Shown one piece after another: positions 1 through 8,807 of a stretch of DNA of 64,000 nt. Position numbers and translations under genes: made by a program. Source of the DNA: Streptomyces uncialis (GTDB lineage: Bacteria > Actinomycetota > Actinomycetes > Streptomycetales > Streptomycetaceae); contig NZ_CP109583.1 in NCBI RefSeq assembly GCF_036250755.1, forward strand, positions 6,487,501-6,551,500, given 5' to 3'. A model generated the notes under the pieces. It was not told the DNA's origin, made no database searches, and saw nothing but the letters and a program-made list of their open reading frames with translations. How positions within the stretch are numbered: position 1 is the first letter of the stretch; each line of letters begins with the position of its first letter.

Positions 1-603
1 GGTCCGGCTGGCTCGTCGGCCGGAACGGATGAAGGGCGAGAGGGCCCGCGCGTTGAGGCATTCCGGCGGACCTGAAGTCGGTGGCCGCGTGGCCGGAGGG
101 CGGAAGAGGACCGTCCGGTGGACGCTCACCTGGTCGTGGCCGACATGACGTCGATCGCCATCCGGCTGTGTGTTCCCGCAGCCGGTCGTTTCCTTGGGGT
201 GGGAGACAGAAGCGGCCGTTTCGGCCCTTCTTCGCGATGCCGCTACTGGTACCGGGCGAACCGCGTCGGGCGCTCGGACACAGGAACCTGAAGCTCAGTC
301 ACTTGTCGTCTTCGGTCTACTTCGTAGCCCTTCCTAATGTACTGTTTCATGATCTGTCGGGCATTACCCCGTTAGAGTGGCCGACTTCACCGTCATGGCC
401 GTGGCAGAGCGGCCACTTTTCTGCTGGCGCGAGCCGGGAACGGCTGACCGGCTGGGCCCCGTTACCCCCGGATCCCCGTGCCGATCGCCCGATGACCTGT
501 ACCGCGTGCCACGACGCCGAGTCCCGATGACGGAGCCGACGGAGGTGACGGAGCCGACGGCCGACGGAGCCGAGGGAGCCGACGGCCGATCGTCGCGCGG
601 CGG
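1..603. other. Intergenic/left edge, no supported gene
   Basis: No convincing coding region is seen on either strand in the first 600 bases. The stretch around 290-375 is less GC-rich than its surroundings and could hold promoter elements, but no clear -35/-10 pair can be assigned. Bases 529-592 are an imperfect tandem repeat of a GACGGAGCCGA-like unit just past the 3' end of the minus-strand gene at 604. Confidence 0.5.
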
Positions 604-1008
604 CTACGACCGGGTGCCGGAGCGCTGCGACCGCCTGGCCGACAGCACCTGGACCAGCGCCAGCACGCTCAGGCCGAACATGAGCATGCCCAGGGGGACA
701 TGGAGGGACGTCACGTGCGCGACGCCCGACGCCACCTGCACCGAGGCGAGTACCAGGAACCCGGTCGCGTACAGGATCGGGCGGGGCGGGCCGCCGCCCG
801 GTCGCCACGTCAGGATCGCGGCGATCACGTACAGCATCGACGCGGCGTACAGCACGCGTGATCCGATGTCGTGCAGGGCGTAGCCGTGGGACGAGGACAG
901 GAGTATCCCGGCGGTGACGGTCTGGAAGAGCAGGGCCAGGGTCTGGAGGGATATCGCGACCTGGAGGAAGGTGTGGCTGCGGTGCCCTGCCGTCGTCCGT
1001 GCGGCCAT
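604..1008 (-). CDS. Small four-helix membrane protein
   Basis: The 134-residue product has about four hydrophobic segments (residues ~15-35, 45-65, 75-95 and 100-122) and a short basic tail (RRSQRSGTRS), so it is probably an integral membrane protein. It starts at an ATG with an AAGGGA-like ribosome site. It is divergent from the ECF sigma factor gene 167 bp away, so the two share a promoter region and may be regulated together. ECF41 sigma genes usually sit beside carboxymuconolactone decarboxylase or oxidoreductase-type genes, so a membrane protein is a less usual partner. No enzymatic motif is visible and the function is unknown. Confidence 0.75.
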   Translation of the reverse strand: MAARTTAGHRSHTFLQVAISLQTLALLFQTVTAGILLSSSHGYALHDIGSRVLYAASMLYVIAAILTWRPGGGPPRPILYATGFLVLASVQVASGVAHVTSLHVPLGMLMFGLSVLALVQVLSARRSQRSGTRS

Positions 1009-1175
1009 GGCTCGGTCCCTTCTTCGCCTCGCGGCGGCGGATCGGTAGTGTCTCGGTACTCCGACGACGTGGGCTCGCGGGATGTGAGGCGGGACGCCGG
1101 AGCCACGGTCCGGTGCGGTGTTCCGCCGAGGCGGGAGCGGGAACGGCCGGGACGAACCAGGGAGAAGGCGCGACC

Positions 1176-2135
1176 ATGAGCAGCCCGTCCAGTACGCCGT
1201 CCGAGCCCGTGCGTGATCGGTCCGAGCCGACCCTGGGCGTGGTCGTCGGTGAGCGGCGGCGGCTGATCAACATCGGTTACCGGCTGCTCGGTTCACTGGC
1301 CGAGGCCGAGGACGCCGTCCAGGAGACGTACGCCCGCTGGTACGCGCTGTCGCGGGAGCGGCAGGAGGCCGTCGAGTCACCGGGTGCCTGGCTGACGACG
1401 GTGGCCACCCGTGTCTGCCTGGACGTGCTCGGCTCGGCGCGGGTCCGGCGCGAGCGCTACGTAGGGGAGTGGATACCCGAGCCGCTGCCCGACCGTACGG
1501 AGTGGATGAGCGGGCGCGCGGGCGGCGGCGGGGCGGGGTCGGCCGACCCCGCCGACCGGGTCACCCTGGACGAGTCGGTGAGCATGGCGTTCCTCGTCGT
1601 GCTGGAGTCGATGACACCGGCCGAACGCGTGGCGTTCATCCTGCACGATGTCTTCCGGTACCCCTTCGCGGAGGTCGCGGGGATGGTCGGCCGGACACCG
1701 GCGGCCTGCCGTCAGCTGGCGGCCTCGGCCCGCAAGCGGGTGCGTGCCGCGAAGGCCCCGGCCGTTCCGGCGGCAGGGCAGGCCGGTGTGGTGCGGGATT
1801 TCAAGGAGGCGTGGGAGGCCAAGGACATCGAGGCGCTGGTCGGTCTTCTCGACCCCGGCGCCACGATGGTCGCGGACGGCGGCGGACTGGCAGGCGCCGC
1901 CCTCCGCCCGGTCGAGGGCGGCGAGCGCATCGCGGAGTACCTGATCCATATCGCGGCCAAGGCCCCCGGGCTGACGCTGCTGGAGCGGACGGTCAACGGC
2001 CGCCCCGGCCTGGTCGCCCAGCACGACGGCGTCACCGTGACCGTGGCCGCGTTCGGCCTCACCGGCGGCCGGGTCACCCACATCTGGGCCGTCCGCAACC
2101 CGGAGAAGCTCCAGGCGTGGAACGAGCGGAGCTGA
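1176..2135 (+). CDS. ECF41-type RNA polymerase sigma factor with C-terminal SnoaL-like domain (SigJ-like)
   Basis: The 319-residue product has a sigma region 2 at about 20-95 (RLLGSLAEAEDAVQETYARW is typical). Region 4 lies at about 125-190, with a helix-turn-helix containing FAEVAGMVGRTPAACRQL. A SnoaL-like domain (~205-310) ends in an HIWAVRNPEKL motif. This layout defines the ECF41/SigJ group, in which the C-terminal extension modulates sigma activity without a classical anti-sigma factor. The ATG at 1176 was chosen because GGAGAAGG lies 8 bp upstream; an upstream in-frame extension lacks such a site. No anti-sigma gene is adjacent. A Nudix gene follows 84 bp downstream on the same strand. 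Confidence 0.9.
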   Translation: MSSPSSTPSEPVRDRSEPTLGVVVGERRRLINIGYRLLGSLAEAEDAVQETYARWYALSRERQEAVESPGAWLTTVATRVCLDVLGSARVRRERYVGEWIPEPLPDRTEWMSGRAGGGGAGSADPADRVTLDESVSMAFLVVLESMTPAERVAFILHDVFRYPFAEVAGMVGRTPAACRQLAASARKRVRAAKAPAVPAAGQAGVVRDFKEAWEAKDIEALVGLLDPGATMVADGGGLAGAALRPVEGGERIAEYLIHIAAKAPGLTLLERTVNGRPGLVAQHDGVTVTVAAFGLTGGRVTHIWAVRNPEKLQAWNERS

Positions 2136-2218
2136 CCGGCCGCCGCCCCCCCGTCCCGGCAGCCGGGCGCACCTCGGCGGACGGAGCGCCGCACCGCACT
2201 TCGGGTAGCGTCCGCCGG

Positions 2219-2692
2219 ATGAGTTTCCGGCTGGCGGCGTACGCCGTGTGCGTCGAGGACGGGCGGGTGCTGCTCGCCGCCCACGTACCGGCGAAGGGTG
2301 GGATCAACTGGACGCTGCCGGGCGGCAGGGTCGAGCAGGCGGAGGATCCGTTCGACGCGGTGATCCGGGAGGTCGCGGAGGAGACCGGTTGCGAGGCGGT
2401 GGTCGAACGGCTGCTGGGCGTGGACTCCAGGATCATCCCCGCCGCTGAACGCGCTGTCCCCGGTGGACCGGAGCACCAGAACGTCGGCGTCTTCTACCAG
2501 GTCCGTATCACCGGCGGCAGACTCCGGCCCGAGCCGAACGGGGCGACCGCCGGGTGCGTCTGGACCCCGTTCACCGAGGTCGCGGGCCTGCGGCGGTCAT
2601 CGCTGGTCGACATCGGCCTCGACCTGGCGCGGACCCTCCCGGCGACCGGCCATGTCGCTCCCGTCCCGGTAGGCGGCCTGATCCAGCACTGA
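2219..2692 (+). CDS. Nudix hydrolase
   Basis: The 157-residue protein carries a complete Nudix box: G36, E42, R50-E51, E54-E55 and G57 in the canonical GX5EX7REUXEEXGU arrangement. These residues bind Mg2+ and catalyse hydrolysis of nucleoside diphosphates linked to another group. Substrate cannot be deduced; small stand-alone Nudix proteins include (d)NTP sanitising enzymes and ADP-ribose hydrolases. The ATG at 2219 gives a product of ordinary size starting just before the first beta strand. It may be co-transcribed with the sigma factor gene upstream. Confidence 0.88.
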   Translation: MSFRLAAYAVCVEDGRVLLAAHVPAKGGINWTLPGGRVEQAEDPFDAVIREVAEETGCEAVVERLLGVDSRIIPAAERAVPGGPEHQNVGVFYQVRITGGRLRPEPNGATAGCVWTPFTEVAGLRRSSLVDIGLDLARTLPATGHVAPVPVGGLIQH

Positions 2693-2749
2693 TCCCGTAG
2701 CGAGACGGGGCCGCCACCCAGGACCGCGACGGATGACCACGGGTCGGCG

Positions 2750-3127
2750 TCAGTGGCGCACCAGGCAGAACGGGTGGCCCGCGGGGTCCGCGTAGACCCG
2801 CCAACCCTGGTCCCCCGGGCCCGCGTCCAGCAGCCGTGCGCCCAGCGCCAGGACTTCCGGCTCTGCCCGGTCCAGGTCGGGGACGCCGAGGTCGAGATGG
2901 AACTGCTGGGGGCGCGCCGGGTCGGGCCACGCGGGCGGACGATGATCCCGTACCCGCTGGAAGGCGAGGACCTGACCGCCCGGGGTGTGCACGGTCGACC
3001 AGTCACCGTCCACCGCCCAGCGGGGGTCCGGCCGGTCGACCGTCCCGCCGAGCAGCGCGGCGTAGAACGCGGCGAGCCGCGCCGGTTCGGGACAGTCCAG
3101 CACCACGCACTGCAATTCCGCGATCAT
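2750..3127 (-). CDS. VOC-superfamily (glyoxalase-like) protein
   Basis: This 125-residue protein has the paired beta-alpha-beta-beta-beta modules of the vicinal oxygen chelate fold: the first half opens with LQCVVLDCPEPARLAAFY and the second with LDLGVPDLDRAEPEVLALGA. It ends in YADPAGHPFCLVRH, typical of glyoxalase/bleomycin-resistance-like proteins. Such proteins can be metal-dependent enzymes or drug-binding resistance proteins; metal ligands are not certain here. It is convergent with the Nudix gene (57 bp apart) and divergent from the next cassette. Confidence 0.8.
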   Translation of the reverse strand: MIAELQCVVLDCPEPARLAAFYAALLGGTVDRPDPRWAVDGDWSTVHTPGGQVLAFQRVRDHRPPAWPDPARPQQFHLDLGVPDLDRAEPEVLALGARLLDAGPGDQGWRVYADPAGHPFCLVRH

Positions 3128-3275
3128 GCGCCCGATGGTAGGGCGTCACGGTTTCCCGTTCCGGAAAGAGGAACCTCTTGCCCCCGGCCCCGGCGGGCCG
3201 GAACCATGGGACGGAGGCAGCCCGGGACCACGGCAAGCACCGCCCGCGAAGGGCGGTGCGGTGAGGGGAACGCTC

Positions 3276-3503
3276 ATGAGGGACAGCGGCACAGCTCGCA
3301 CCGAGCGCATGCAGGTGACCGTACTGGCGACAACGTGCGACAAGAAGGACTGCCCCACTCTCTACAAGACGGACCGGGGCACGATCCTCGTTCAGGGCGG
3401 GACACCGACGGATCACGGGCTCGTGATTCCCGCACACGAAGCCCTCGTGGAGATTCCGATGGAACTGATCCGCAAGGCGTTCGGGGTCCCGGTCGGTGAC
3501 TGA
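3276..3503 (+). CDS. Small protein, first gene of a DUF6879/XRE cassette
   Basis: This 75-residue soluble protein has a compact N-terminal segment with two cysteines (TCDKKDCPTLY), a beta-like stretch ending TILVQG and an acidic-hydrophobic C-terminus. The ATG at 3276 is preceded by GAGGGGAA; longer in-frame forms lack a comparable ribosome site. The stop overlaps the GTG start of the next gene by 8 bp, so the two are probably translationally coupled. In Streptomyces, very small proteins of this kind accompany DUF5753-type regulators. No biochemical role is known to me. Confidence 0.72.
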   Translation: MRDSGTARTERMQVTVLATTCDKKDCPTLYKTDRGTILVQGGTPTDHGLVIPAHEALVEIPMELIRKAFGVPVGD

Positions 3504-4014
3504 CCGCACCCTGGGGTCCATGTTTGACGGCTTCCAGCGGGAAGCGTTCCGGCTGGAGACCCGTGACGACTACAGCAACTCGGGCAGCGTCGAGGCGTAC
3601 CGGCTGTTCCTCGACGGTCGCCCGAAGCCGCAGGGCTACAACGCCGACTGGCTGGACGAGGTGCGTGTGCATGTCGGCGCCGGACGCAGGGTCTATCGAG
3701 TGCACGTGGTCACGCGCCCGCTGACGTCCTATCTGCGCTTCGAACTGGGGTGGGGCTACGCGACGAACGCGACGGCGGGTGAGGAGTTCTTCATCCTCGA
3801 CGTGACCCGGCTGACCGATCCGCTAGTAGGCGTTGAGGACTTCTGGCTGTTCGACTCGGTAACCGCGGTGCCGATGCGATACACCCACGACGGTAGATTC
3901 CTTGGGGCCGACGTACTCCCTGATGATCAGGGCGACCAGTACGTCGGCTACCGGGAGATGGCGCTGGCTCACGCTGTGCCGTTCGCGGATTGGTGGGCAA
4001 AGTACGCCGAGTGA
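3496..4014 (+). CDS. DUF6879-like protein
   Basis: The 172-residue protein begins with a segment containing FQREAFRLETRDDY and has paired central motifs around VYRVHVVTRPLTSYLRFEL. It ends with YREMALAHAVPFADWW, which I recognise as the DUF6879 family. That family is common in streptomycetes next to XRE/DUF5753 regulators and has no established activity. GTG 3496 lies in the tail of the upstream gene; an ATG at 3520 is an alternative. The stop codon overlaps the next start in a GTGA arrangement, so the cassette probably acts as one transcription unit. Confidence 0.85.
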   Translation: MTDRTLGSMFDGFQREAFRLETRDDYSNSGSVEAYRLFLDGRPKPQGYNADWLDEVRVHVGAGRRVYRVHVVTRPLTSYLRFELGWGYATNATAGEEFFILDVTRLTDPLVGVEDFWLFDSVTAVPMRYTHDGRFLGADVLPDDQGDQYVGYREMALAHAVPFADWWAKYAE

Positions 4015-4847
4015 ACCGTTCAGAGCTTGGTGTCGCGCTGCGGGTGCTGCGGAACGCTTCCGGGAAGGCGGGGAAGGCGGTGGCCCGTGGCGCTGTCATG
4101 TCCCAGAGCAAGCTCAGCAAGATCGAGACAGGGAAGCTGTCGCCGAGTGCTGACGACGTCGATCGCATCCTGACCGCCATCGGCGTCTCGGACGACGTCA
4201 AGGCGGAGTACATGAACGCCGCGCGCGCCGTCGCCACGGAGGCCACGGCGTGGCGCCTGATCCAGCGTGCGGGGCTCCACAAGGCGCAGCGGCAACTCCA
4301 GGCCGTAGAGGCCAGGATGAGCCTTCTGCGGCTGTTCCAACCCGCGCTGGTACCGGGTCTGCTCCAGACCCCGGAGTACATGCGCGCGGTCCTGTCCCGT
4401 CACGAGGATCTGTCCGAGGAGACGGTCCGCCGGACGGTCGCCGCGCGACTTGAACGGCAGGAAGTGCTGTACGACGAGACCAAGACGTTCCGGTTCGTGA
4501 TCACCGAACCGGTACTCCGCTGGCTGATCGTTCCACCCGTGGTCCTGGCCGGTCAGCTCGACCGGCTGGCGTCGTTGTCCCGCCTGCCGAACGTGGACGT
4601 GCGGGTCGTGCCGCTGGCCGGGCGGAAGCATGACTTCCCGAACCACGCGTTCGTCATCCGGGACGACCGGGCCGTGACCGTCGAGACCGTGCACGCGGAA
4701 GTCGTCGTCACCGACCCCCGGGACGTCGCCCTGTACGTCGCGAAGTTCTCCGGGTTCGCCCGGCACGCCATGGGCGGCGACGAGTCGACGAGACTGCTGG
4801 AGTCCGTCAGGGACGAGCTGTCGCGAAGCCGGGAAGGCGACCAGTAG
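4011..4847 (+). CDS. XRE-family regulator with DUF5753-like C-terminal domain
   Basis: The 278-residue protein starts with a helix-turn-helix (RSELGVALRVLRNASGKAGK, SQSKLSKIETGK) within residues ~1-70. A long domain of DUF5753 type follows, with characteristic stretches RLFQPALVPGLLQTPEYMR and FRFVITEPVLRWL. It therefore probably binds DNA and responds to a partner protein or ligand. GTG 4011 overlaps the upstream stop by 4 bp; a GTG at 3990 is possible. Related regulators include WhiJ and its many paralogues, which act with small partner proteins in development and antibiotic control. The specific target is unknown. Confidence 0.9.
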   Translation: MNRSELGVALRVLRNASGKAGKAVARGAVMSQSKLSKIETGKLSPSADDVDRILTAIGVSDDVKAEYMNAARAVATEATAWRLIQRAGLHKAQRQLQAVEARMSLLRLFQPALVPGLLQTPEYMRAVLSRHEDLSEETVRRTVAARLERQEVLYDETKTFRFVITEPVLRWLIVPPVVLAGQLDRLASLSRLPNVDVRVVPLAGRKHDFPNHAFVIRDDRAVTVETVHAEVVVTDPRDVALYVAKFSGFARHAMGGDESTRLLESVRDELSRSREGDQ

Positions 4848-4868
4848 TCCGACGGCCGGGTCCCGCCG

Positions 4869-5984
4869 TCAGCGCAGGATCGCTTCGAGGAAGTCGCCTC
4901 CCAGTCGCGCCACCACCCCCACGTCCAACTGGTGCTGCACGTACCGTCCGTGCCGCCTCGTGGTGAGCATTCCTGCCTCGCGCAGGGCTTTCAGATGGCG
5001 TGACACCTCGGGCGCCGTCATCCCGAAGCCCTTCGCCAGCTCGCTCGTCGTGCACGGGGCGCGGGCCAGTTCCCAGCACAGGCGTATCCGGACCGGGTGG
5101 GCCAGCGCCATCAGCCGCTTCTCCACCAGCTCGGACGTGCCCGGTCCTGGCCGCACCTCCGGCGAGGCGACCGGGTACCCGACCACGGGACGCCACCCCG
5201 GCGCGTGCCGCACGATCAGATGCGGCCACCCGAACGCGCTCGGTACGAACGTGACACCGGGGGCGACACCCTGCTGTACGGCGTCCGCGCGGGCGTGGGA
5301 CAACTTGTCGACGGTGATGCGCCGGCCCCGTGCGTCCTCCTCCAGGGCCACGGTCGGGGAGACCGCCTTGAGCGCGTCCGTGAGGCTCCTGCGGCGCAGC
5401 AACTCTCCCTTCTCCGCCGCGTCGGCGGAGAGTTGCGGGAGCACGCGCTGCCAGACCCCCGCGAAGAACGCCTCGTCGCAGTCCTCCAGCAGCCGTCTGA
5501 TCCAGGCGCGGGCCGCCGCCGGGTCCCTCAGCAGACGCTGTGCGAAATCGAGTTGCCGGGGGCCGCGCGCCGACGCCCGCTCCAGCGCGGCGTCCCGGGC
5601 CGCGTCGTCCACCAGCGGGGAGCGCCCGCCCGCGCCGCGCAGCTCGCAGCCCGCCGCGTTGATCTCCAGCGCGGCCCCGACGTACGTCTCGTCGTCCAGC
5701 TCGTCCACCATGTCGAGCTCCCGCGCCAGCGTTGCCGACGGCGCCGGGCGGCCGGGCAGCAGGATGTCCGACCGCGTCGACCGCCACAGGAACTCCGCCT
5801 CGGCCATCCGGCTCAGCAGATCCGGCTCCAGCCCCGCGGCGGTCGAGGCCGCCCAGCCGCGCAGGCCCGGGTGGTGGCCGGGTTCGGAGAGCACGTGCAG
5901 GGCCGCCCCGAGCTCGGCCAGCGGCGACGGCCCGAAGGTGACGCGCTCCTGCGGCAGCCCCGTGATGTCGATGTCGACGCTCAT
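4869..5984 (-). CDS. ArsR-type regulator with large N-terminal domain (DUF5937-like)
   Basis: The 371-residue protein has a winged helix-turn-helix near the C-terminus (~285-350: LMALAHPVRIRLCWELARAP, TAPEVSRHLKALREAGML), the ArsR pattern. About 270 residues of sensor-like sequence resembling DUF5937 precede it. No cluster of cysteines suitable for metal sensing is visible, so the signal is unlikely to be a classical ArsR metal. The start at 5984 gives MSVDIDITG; a ten-residue longer form exists. It is convergent with the preceding regulator gene (21 bp apart). A second protein of the same layout is encoded at 36943-37926. Confidence 0.85.
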   Translation of the reverse strand: MSVDIDITGLPQERVTFGPSPLAELGAALHVLSEPGHHPGLRGWAASTAAGLEPDLLSRMAEAEFLWRSTRSDILLPGRPAPSATLARELDMVDELDDETYVGAALEINAAGCELRGAGGRSPLVDDAARDAALERASARGPRQLDFAQRLLRDPAAARAWIRRLLEDCDEAFFAGVWQRVLPQLSADAAEKGELLRRRSLTDALKAVSPTVALEEDARGRRITVDKLSHARADAVQQGVAPGVTFVPSAFGWPHLIVRHAPGWRPVVGYPVASPEVRPGPGTSELVEKRLMALAHPVRIRLCWELARAPCTTSELAKGFGMTAPEVSRHLKALREAGMLTTRRHGRYVQHQLDVGVVARLGGDFLEAILR

Positions 5985-6099
5985 CTCCCCATGGTGCACG
6001 GGCCCACCTGCCATGGGGTGCCCGATCGGCCACGTCCGTCATTCGTCGTACGGAGACGGAGATCCGGTCACCGCCCCGGCCCCCGGTACTGGTCCACGC

Positions 6100-6380
6100 G
6101 GCCCGTCCCGTACCGCCCCGTCCCGTCCCGTCCCGTACCGCCCCGGCCCGTCCCGTACGGCGCCGGCTCGCACCACAGCGCACCGCACCCCCAGCCCGCA
6201 CCGTACGGTCACGGTCCGTGACCCGACAGGCGGGCCGGGCCCCGGGGGCGCGCCGAAACGCGTCCGGTCCGCGCCGGACCCCCGCCGCGAACCGGACTCC
6301 CGCCCCGCCGCGGACCGGACTCCCGCCCCGCCGCGAACCGGACGCCCCCGCCGCAGATCGGACGCCGCCGCGAACCGGAA
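6100..6380. repeat. GC-rich minisatellites upstream of recO
   Basis: The 463-bp spacer between the divergent ArsR-type gene and recO contains two simple arrays. Bases ~6107-6165 repeat a CCCGTACCGCC/CCCGTC unit. Bases ~6285-6380 repeat a 23-bp unit beginning CCGCGAACCGGACTCCCGCC; copies start at 6285, 6308 and 6331, followed by degenerate copies. No open reading frame here looks coding. The arrays leave about 65 bp before the recO start for its promoter. Confidence 0.7.
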
Positions 6381-6447
6381 CCGTCGAAGCGCACCGGAAC
6401 TCTTCGGAGCGGTCCGCCGGGCCCCGTACGTGCGGGAGAATGAACGC

Positions 6448-7197
6448 ATGAGTCTGTTCCGGGACGACGGGGTGGTGCTGCGGACCCAGAAGCTCGGTGA
6501 GGCCGACCGCATCATCACGCTTCTGACCCGCGGCCACGGACGCGTGCGCGCGGTCGCCCGGGGAGTACGGCGCACGAAGTCGAAGTTCGGGGCCCGCCTC
6601 GAACCGTTCTCGCACGTCGACGTGCAGTTCTTCGCACGCGGCAGCGAACTGATCGGCCGCGGTCTGCCCCTGTGCACCCAGAGCGAGACGATCGCGCCCT
6701 ACGGCGGCGGCATCGTCACCGACTACGCCCGGTACACCGCCGGTACGGCCATGCTGGAGACCGCCGAACGCTTCACCGACCACGAGGGCGAGCCCGCCGT
6801 CCAGCAGTATCTGCTGCTCGTCGGGGGGCTGCGGACCCTCGCCCGGGGCGAGCACGCGCCGAATCTCGTCCTCGACGCGTTCCTGCTGCGCTCACTCGCC
6901 GTGAACGGCTACGCGCCCAGTTTCGGGGACTGCGCCAAGTGCGGAATGCCCGGGCCGAACCGGTTCTTCTCGGTGGGCGCGGGCGGCTGCGTATGCGGGG
7001 ACTGCCGGGTGCCGGGCAGCGTCGTACCCTCTCCGCAGGCCCTGGAACTGCTCGGGGCGCTGCTCACCGGCGACTGGCCCACCGCCGACGCGTGCGAGCC
7101 GCGCCATGTCCGTGAGGGCAGCGGGCTGGTGTCCGCGTATCTGCACTGGCACCTGGAGCGCGGCCTGCGCTCCCTGCGTTACGTAGAGAAGAGCTAG
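6448..7197 (+). CDS. recO: DNA repair protein RecO
   Basis: The 249-residue protein has the N-terminal OB-fold segment (SLFRDDGVVLRTQKLGEADR) and the helical C-terminal domain. A CxxC...CxxC zinc motif (CAKCGMPG ... CVCGDC) lies at about residues 170-195. RecO acts in the RecFOR pathway, helping RecA load onto SSB-coated single-stranded DNA. Length matches actinobacterial RecO. ATG 6448 is the first start in frame with the conserved N-terminus; the much longer open frame upstream runs through repeats and antisense sequence. uppS follows 15 bp downstream and is probably co-transcribed. Confidence 0.96.
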   Translation: MSLFRDDGVVLRTQKLGEADRIITLLTRGHGRVRAVARGVRRTKSKFGARLEPFSHVDVQFFARGSELIGRGLPLCTQSETIAPYGGGIVTDYARYTAGTAMLETAERFTDHEGEPAVQQYLLLVGGLRTLARGEHAPNLVLDAFLLRSLAVNGYAPSFGDCAKCGMPGPNRFFSVGAGGCVCGDCRVPGSVVPSPQALELLGALLTGDWPTADACEPRHVREGSGLVSAYLHWHLERGLRSLRYVEKS

Positions 7198-7212
7198 GAG
7201 AGACAACCCCGC

Positions 7213-8043
7213 ATGGCACGACGTGGAATCCTGGGCCGGTCCCGGCGCGAGTACAAGATCCCCGAGCTGCACCCGTCCGGCGCCACCGCCCCGAAGATCG
7301 CCGGGGAGCTGCTGCCCAAGCACGTCGCCGTCGTGATGGACGGCAACGGCCGGTGGGCGAAGGACCGCGGGCTGCCGCGCACCGAGGGGCACAAGGTGGG
7401 GGAGGGCGTCGTCCTCGACGTGCTCAAGGGCTGTCTGGAGGTGGGGGTCAAGAATCTCTCCCTGTACGCCTTCTCCACCGAGAACTGGAAGCGGTCGCCC
7501 GACGAGGTCCGCTTCCTGATGAACTTCAACCGGGACGTGATCCGCCGCCGCCGCGACGAGATGAACGAACTCGGCATCCGTATCCGCTGGGCGGGACGGA
7601 TGCCCAAGATGTGGAAGTCCGTCGTCCAGGAACTCCAGGTCGCCCAGGAGCAGACCACGCAGAACGACGCGATGACGCTTTACTTCTGTCTCAACTACGG
7701 CGGGCGCGCGGAGATCGCGGACGCGGCGCAGGCCATCGCCCGGGACGTGGCCGCCGGGAAGCTCGACCCGTCGAAGGTCAACGAGAAGACGTTCGCCAAG
7801 TACCTGTACTACCCGGACATGCCCGACGTCGACCTGTTCCTGCGGCCCAGCGGGGAGATGCGCACCTCCAACTACCTCATCTGGCAGAGTAGTTACGCCG
7901 AGATGGTGTTCCAGGACGTGCTGTGGCCCGATTTCGACCGCCGGGACCTGTGGCGCGCGTGCGTCGAGTACGCCTCCCGTGACCGCCGTTTCGGCGGCGC
8001 CATCCCGAACGAGCAGCAGCTCGCGGCGGGCAGCGGACGCTGA
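7213..8043 (+). CDS. uppS: Isoprenyl transferase (undecaprenyl diphosphate synthase family)
   Basis: The 276-residue enzyme belongs to the cis-prenyltransferase family. The diagnostic motif [11 protein letters not shown] (catalytic Asp43) is present, together with [11 protein letters not shown], and [19 protein letters not shown] near the C-terminus. It condenses isopentenyl diphosphate to form the long-chain polyprenyl diphosphate carrier for peptidoglycan and other envelope polymers. An AGGAGAG site lies just before ATG 7213. The gene is tightly linked to recO. Actinobacteria often have more than one cis-prenyltransferase, so the exact chain length made is uncertain. Confidence 0.95.
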   Translation: MARRGILGRSRREYKIPELHPSGATAPKIAGELLPKHVAVVMDGNGRWAKDRGLPRTEGHKVGEGVVLDVLKGCLEVGVKNLSLYAFSTENWKRSPDEVRFLMNFNRDVIRRRRDEMNELGIRIRWAGRMPKMWKSVVQELQVAQEQTTQNDAMTLYFCLNYGGRAEIADAAQAIARDVAAGKLDPSKVNEKTFAKYLYYPDMPDVDLFLRPSGEMRTSNYLIWQSSYAEMVFQDVLWPDFDRRDLWRACVEYASRDRRFGGAIPNEQQLAAGSGR

Positions 8044-8117
8044 CGCGGGGCCCCCGGGAGCGGGGTTCCGGCGTGCTCCGCTCGGAACGGAACCACGTAC
8101 TCCACAGGGGGCATCTC

Positions 8118-8702
8118 GTGACGGACACGACACCGGTGACGGCCGGGACGGCTCAGGCCGCCGAACAGGCCGGCGGGACCGCGTCCGGCGGGCCGGTCGA
8201 GCTGCACTACCGGACGACGATCAAGCACTGCCGTGAGGCACTGTCCCTGCGGCCCAAGGTGGTGCGGGGTGCCCGGGCCCTCCAGGTCTGCGTCCTCCTG
8301 CTCGCCATGGCCGCCGGGGGCGCCCTCCCGGTGGCCCTGTTCGGCCGTGACCAGCCCGTCTGGGGCGTGTTCTGGGCGGCGCTGGCCATCGTGACGGCGC
8401 TGATGTGGCTCAGCCTGATCCAGAACAGCTACATCCGCTCGTACCAGCGGATCGCGGAGCACCAGGGGCCCGTGCACGCCGTGGCGGACGACGAGGGGGT
8501 CAGGTTCAGCACCGAGAAGATCGTGTCCTGGACGAAGTGGTCGATGTACGGCCGCTACGCGGAGGGCCCGACCGTGTTCGCCCTGTTCACCGGGGACAAG
8601 TCGACGGCGAGCTTCTTCGCCCTGCCGAAGGCGGGCGTCGCGGCGCCGCAGGACGTGGACCGGCTGCGGGAGCTGCTGGACCGGCACCTGCGGCGCGGCT
8701 GA
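8118..8702 (+). CDS. YcxB-like membrane protein
   Basis: The 194-residue protein has a polar N-terminus (~1-50), two adjacent membrane segments (~55-75 and 82-102), and a cytoplasmic C-terminal domain. That domain contains EGVRFSTEKIVSWTKWSMYGRY and FFALPKAG, resembling YcxB-type C-terminal domains. The role of this family is unknown. GTG 8118 is preceded by AGGGGG; an ATG at 8073 would add 15 residues without a good ribosome site. The gene follows uppS by 74 bp and is convergent with zur. Confidence 0.8.
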   Translation: MTDTTPVTAGTAQAAEQAGGTASGGPVELHYRTTIKHCREALSLRPKVVRGARALQVCVLLLAMAAGGALPVALFGRDQPVWGVFWAALAIVTALMWLSLIQNSYIRSYQRIAEHQGPVHAVADDEGVRFSTEKIVSWTKWSMYGRYAEGPTVFALFTGDKSTASFFALPKAGVAAPQDVDRLRELLDRHLRRG

Positions 8703-8761
8703 GACGACCGTCCCTTTCGGCGGGGCGGGGCGAGGCCGGGCCGGGCGGGGTCCTGAGGGGC

Positions 8762-8786
8762 GCGGGCGCGACCCGGCCGCGCCCGC
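8762..8786. terminator. Hairpin between convergent YcxB-like gene and zur
   Basis: A 9-bp GC-only stem (8762-8770 paired with 8778-8786) with a 7-base loop lies between the two convergent genes. There is no U-tract, as is usual in Streptomyces. It could serve both directions. Confidence 0.55.
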
Positions 8787-8807
8787 TCCCGGGAACCGTC
8801 GGCCGGG

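Noticed and set aside
81..530. 149-codon plus-strand open frame at the left edge
   Set aside because: No ribosome site, no recognisable domain and composition typical of chance frames; the AT-richer centre looks regulatory.
4807..6855. 682-codon minus-strand open frame over the ArsR-type gene and recO upstream repeats
   Set aside because: The ArsR-type protein and recO occupy other frames with strong family motifs; this frame is Arg/Gly/Pro-rich noise extended by repeats.
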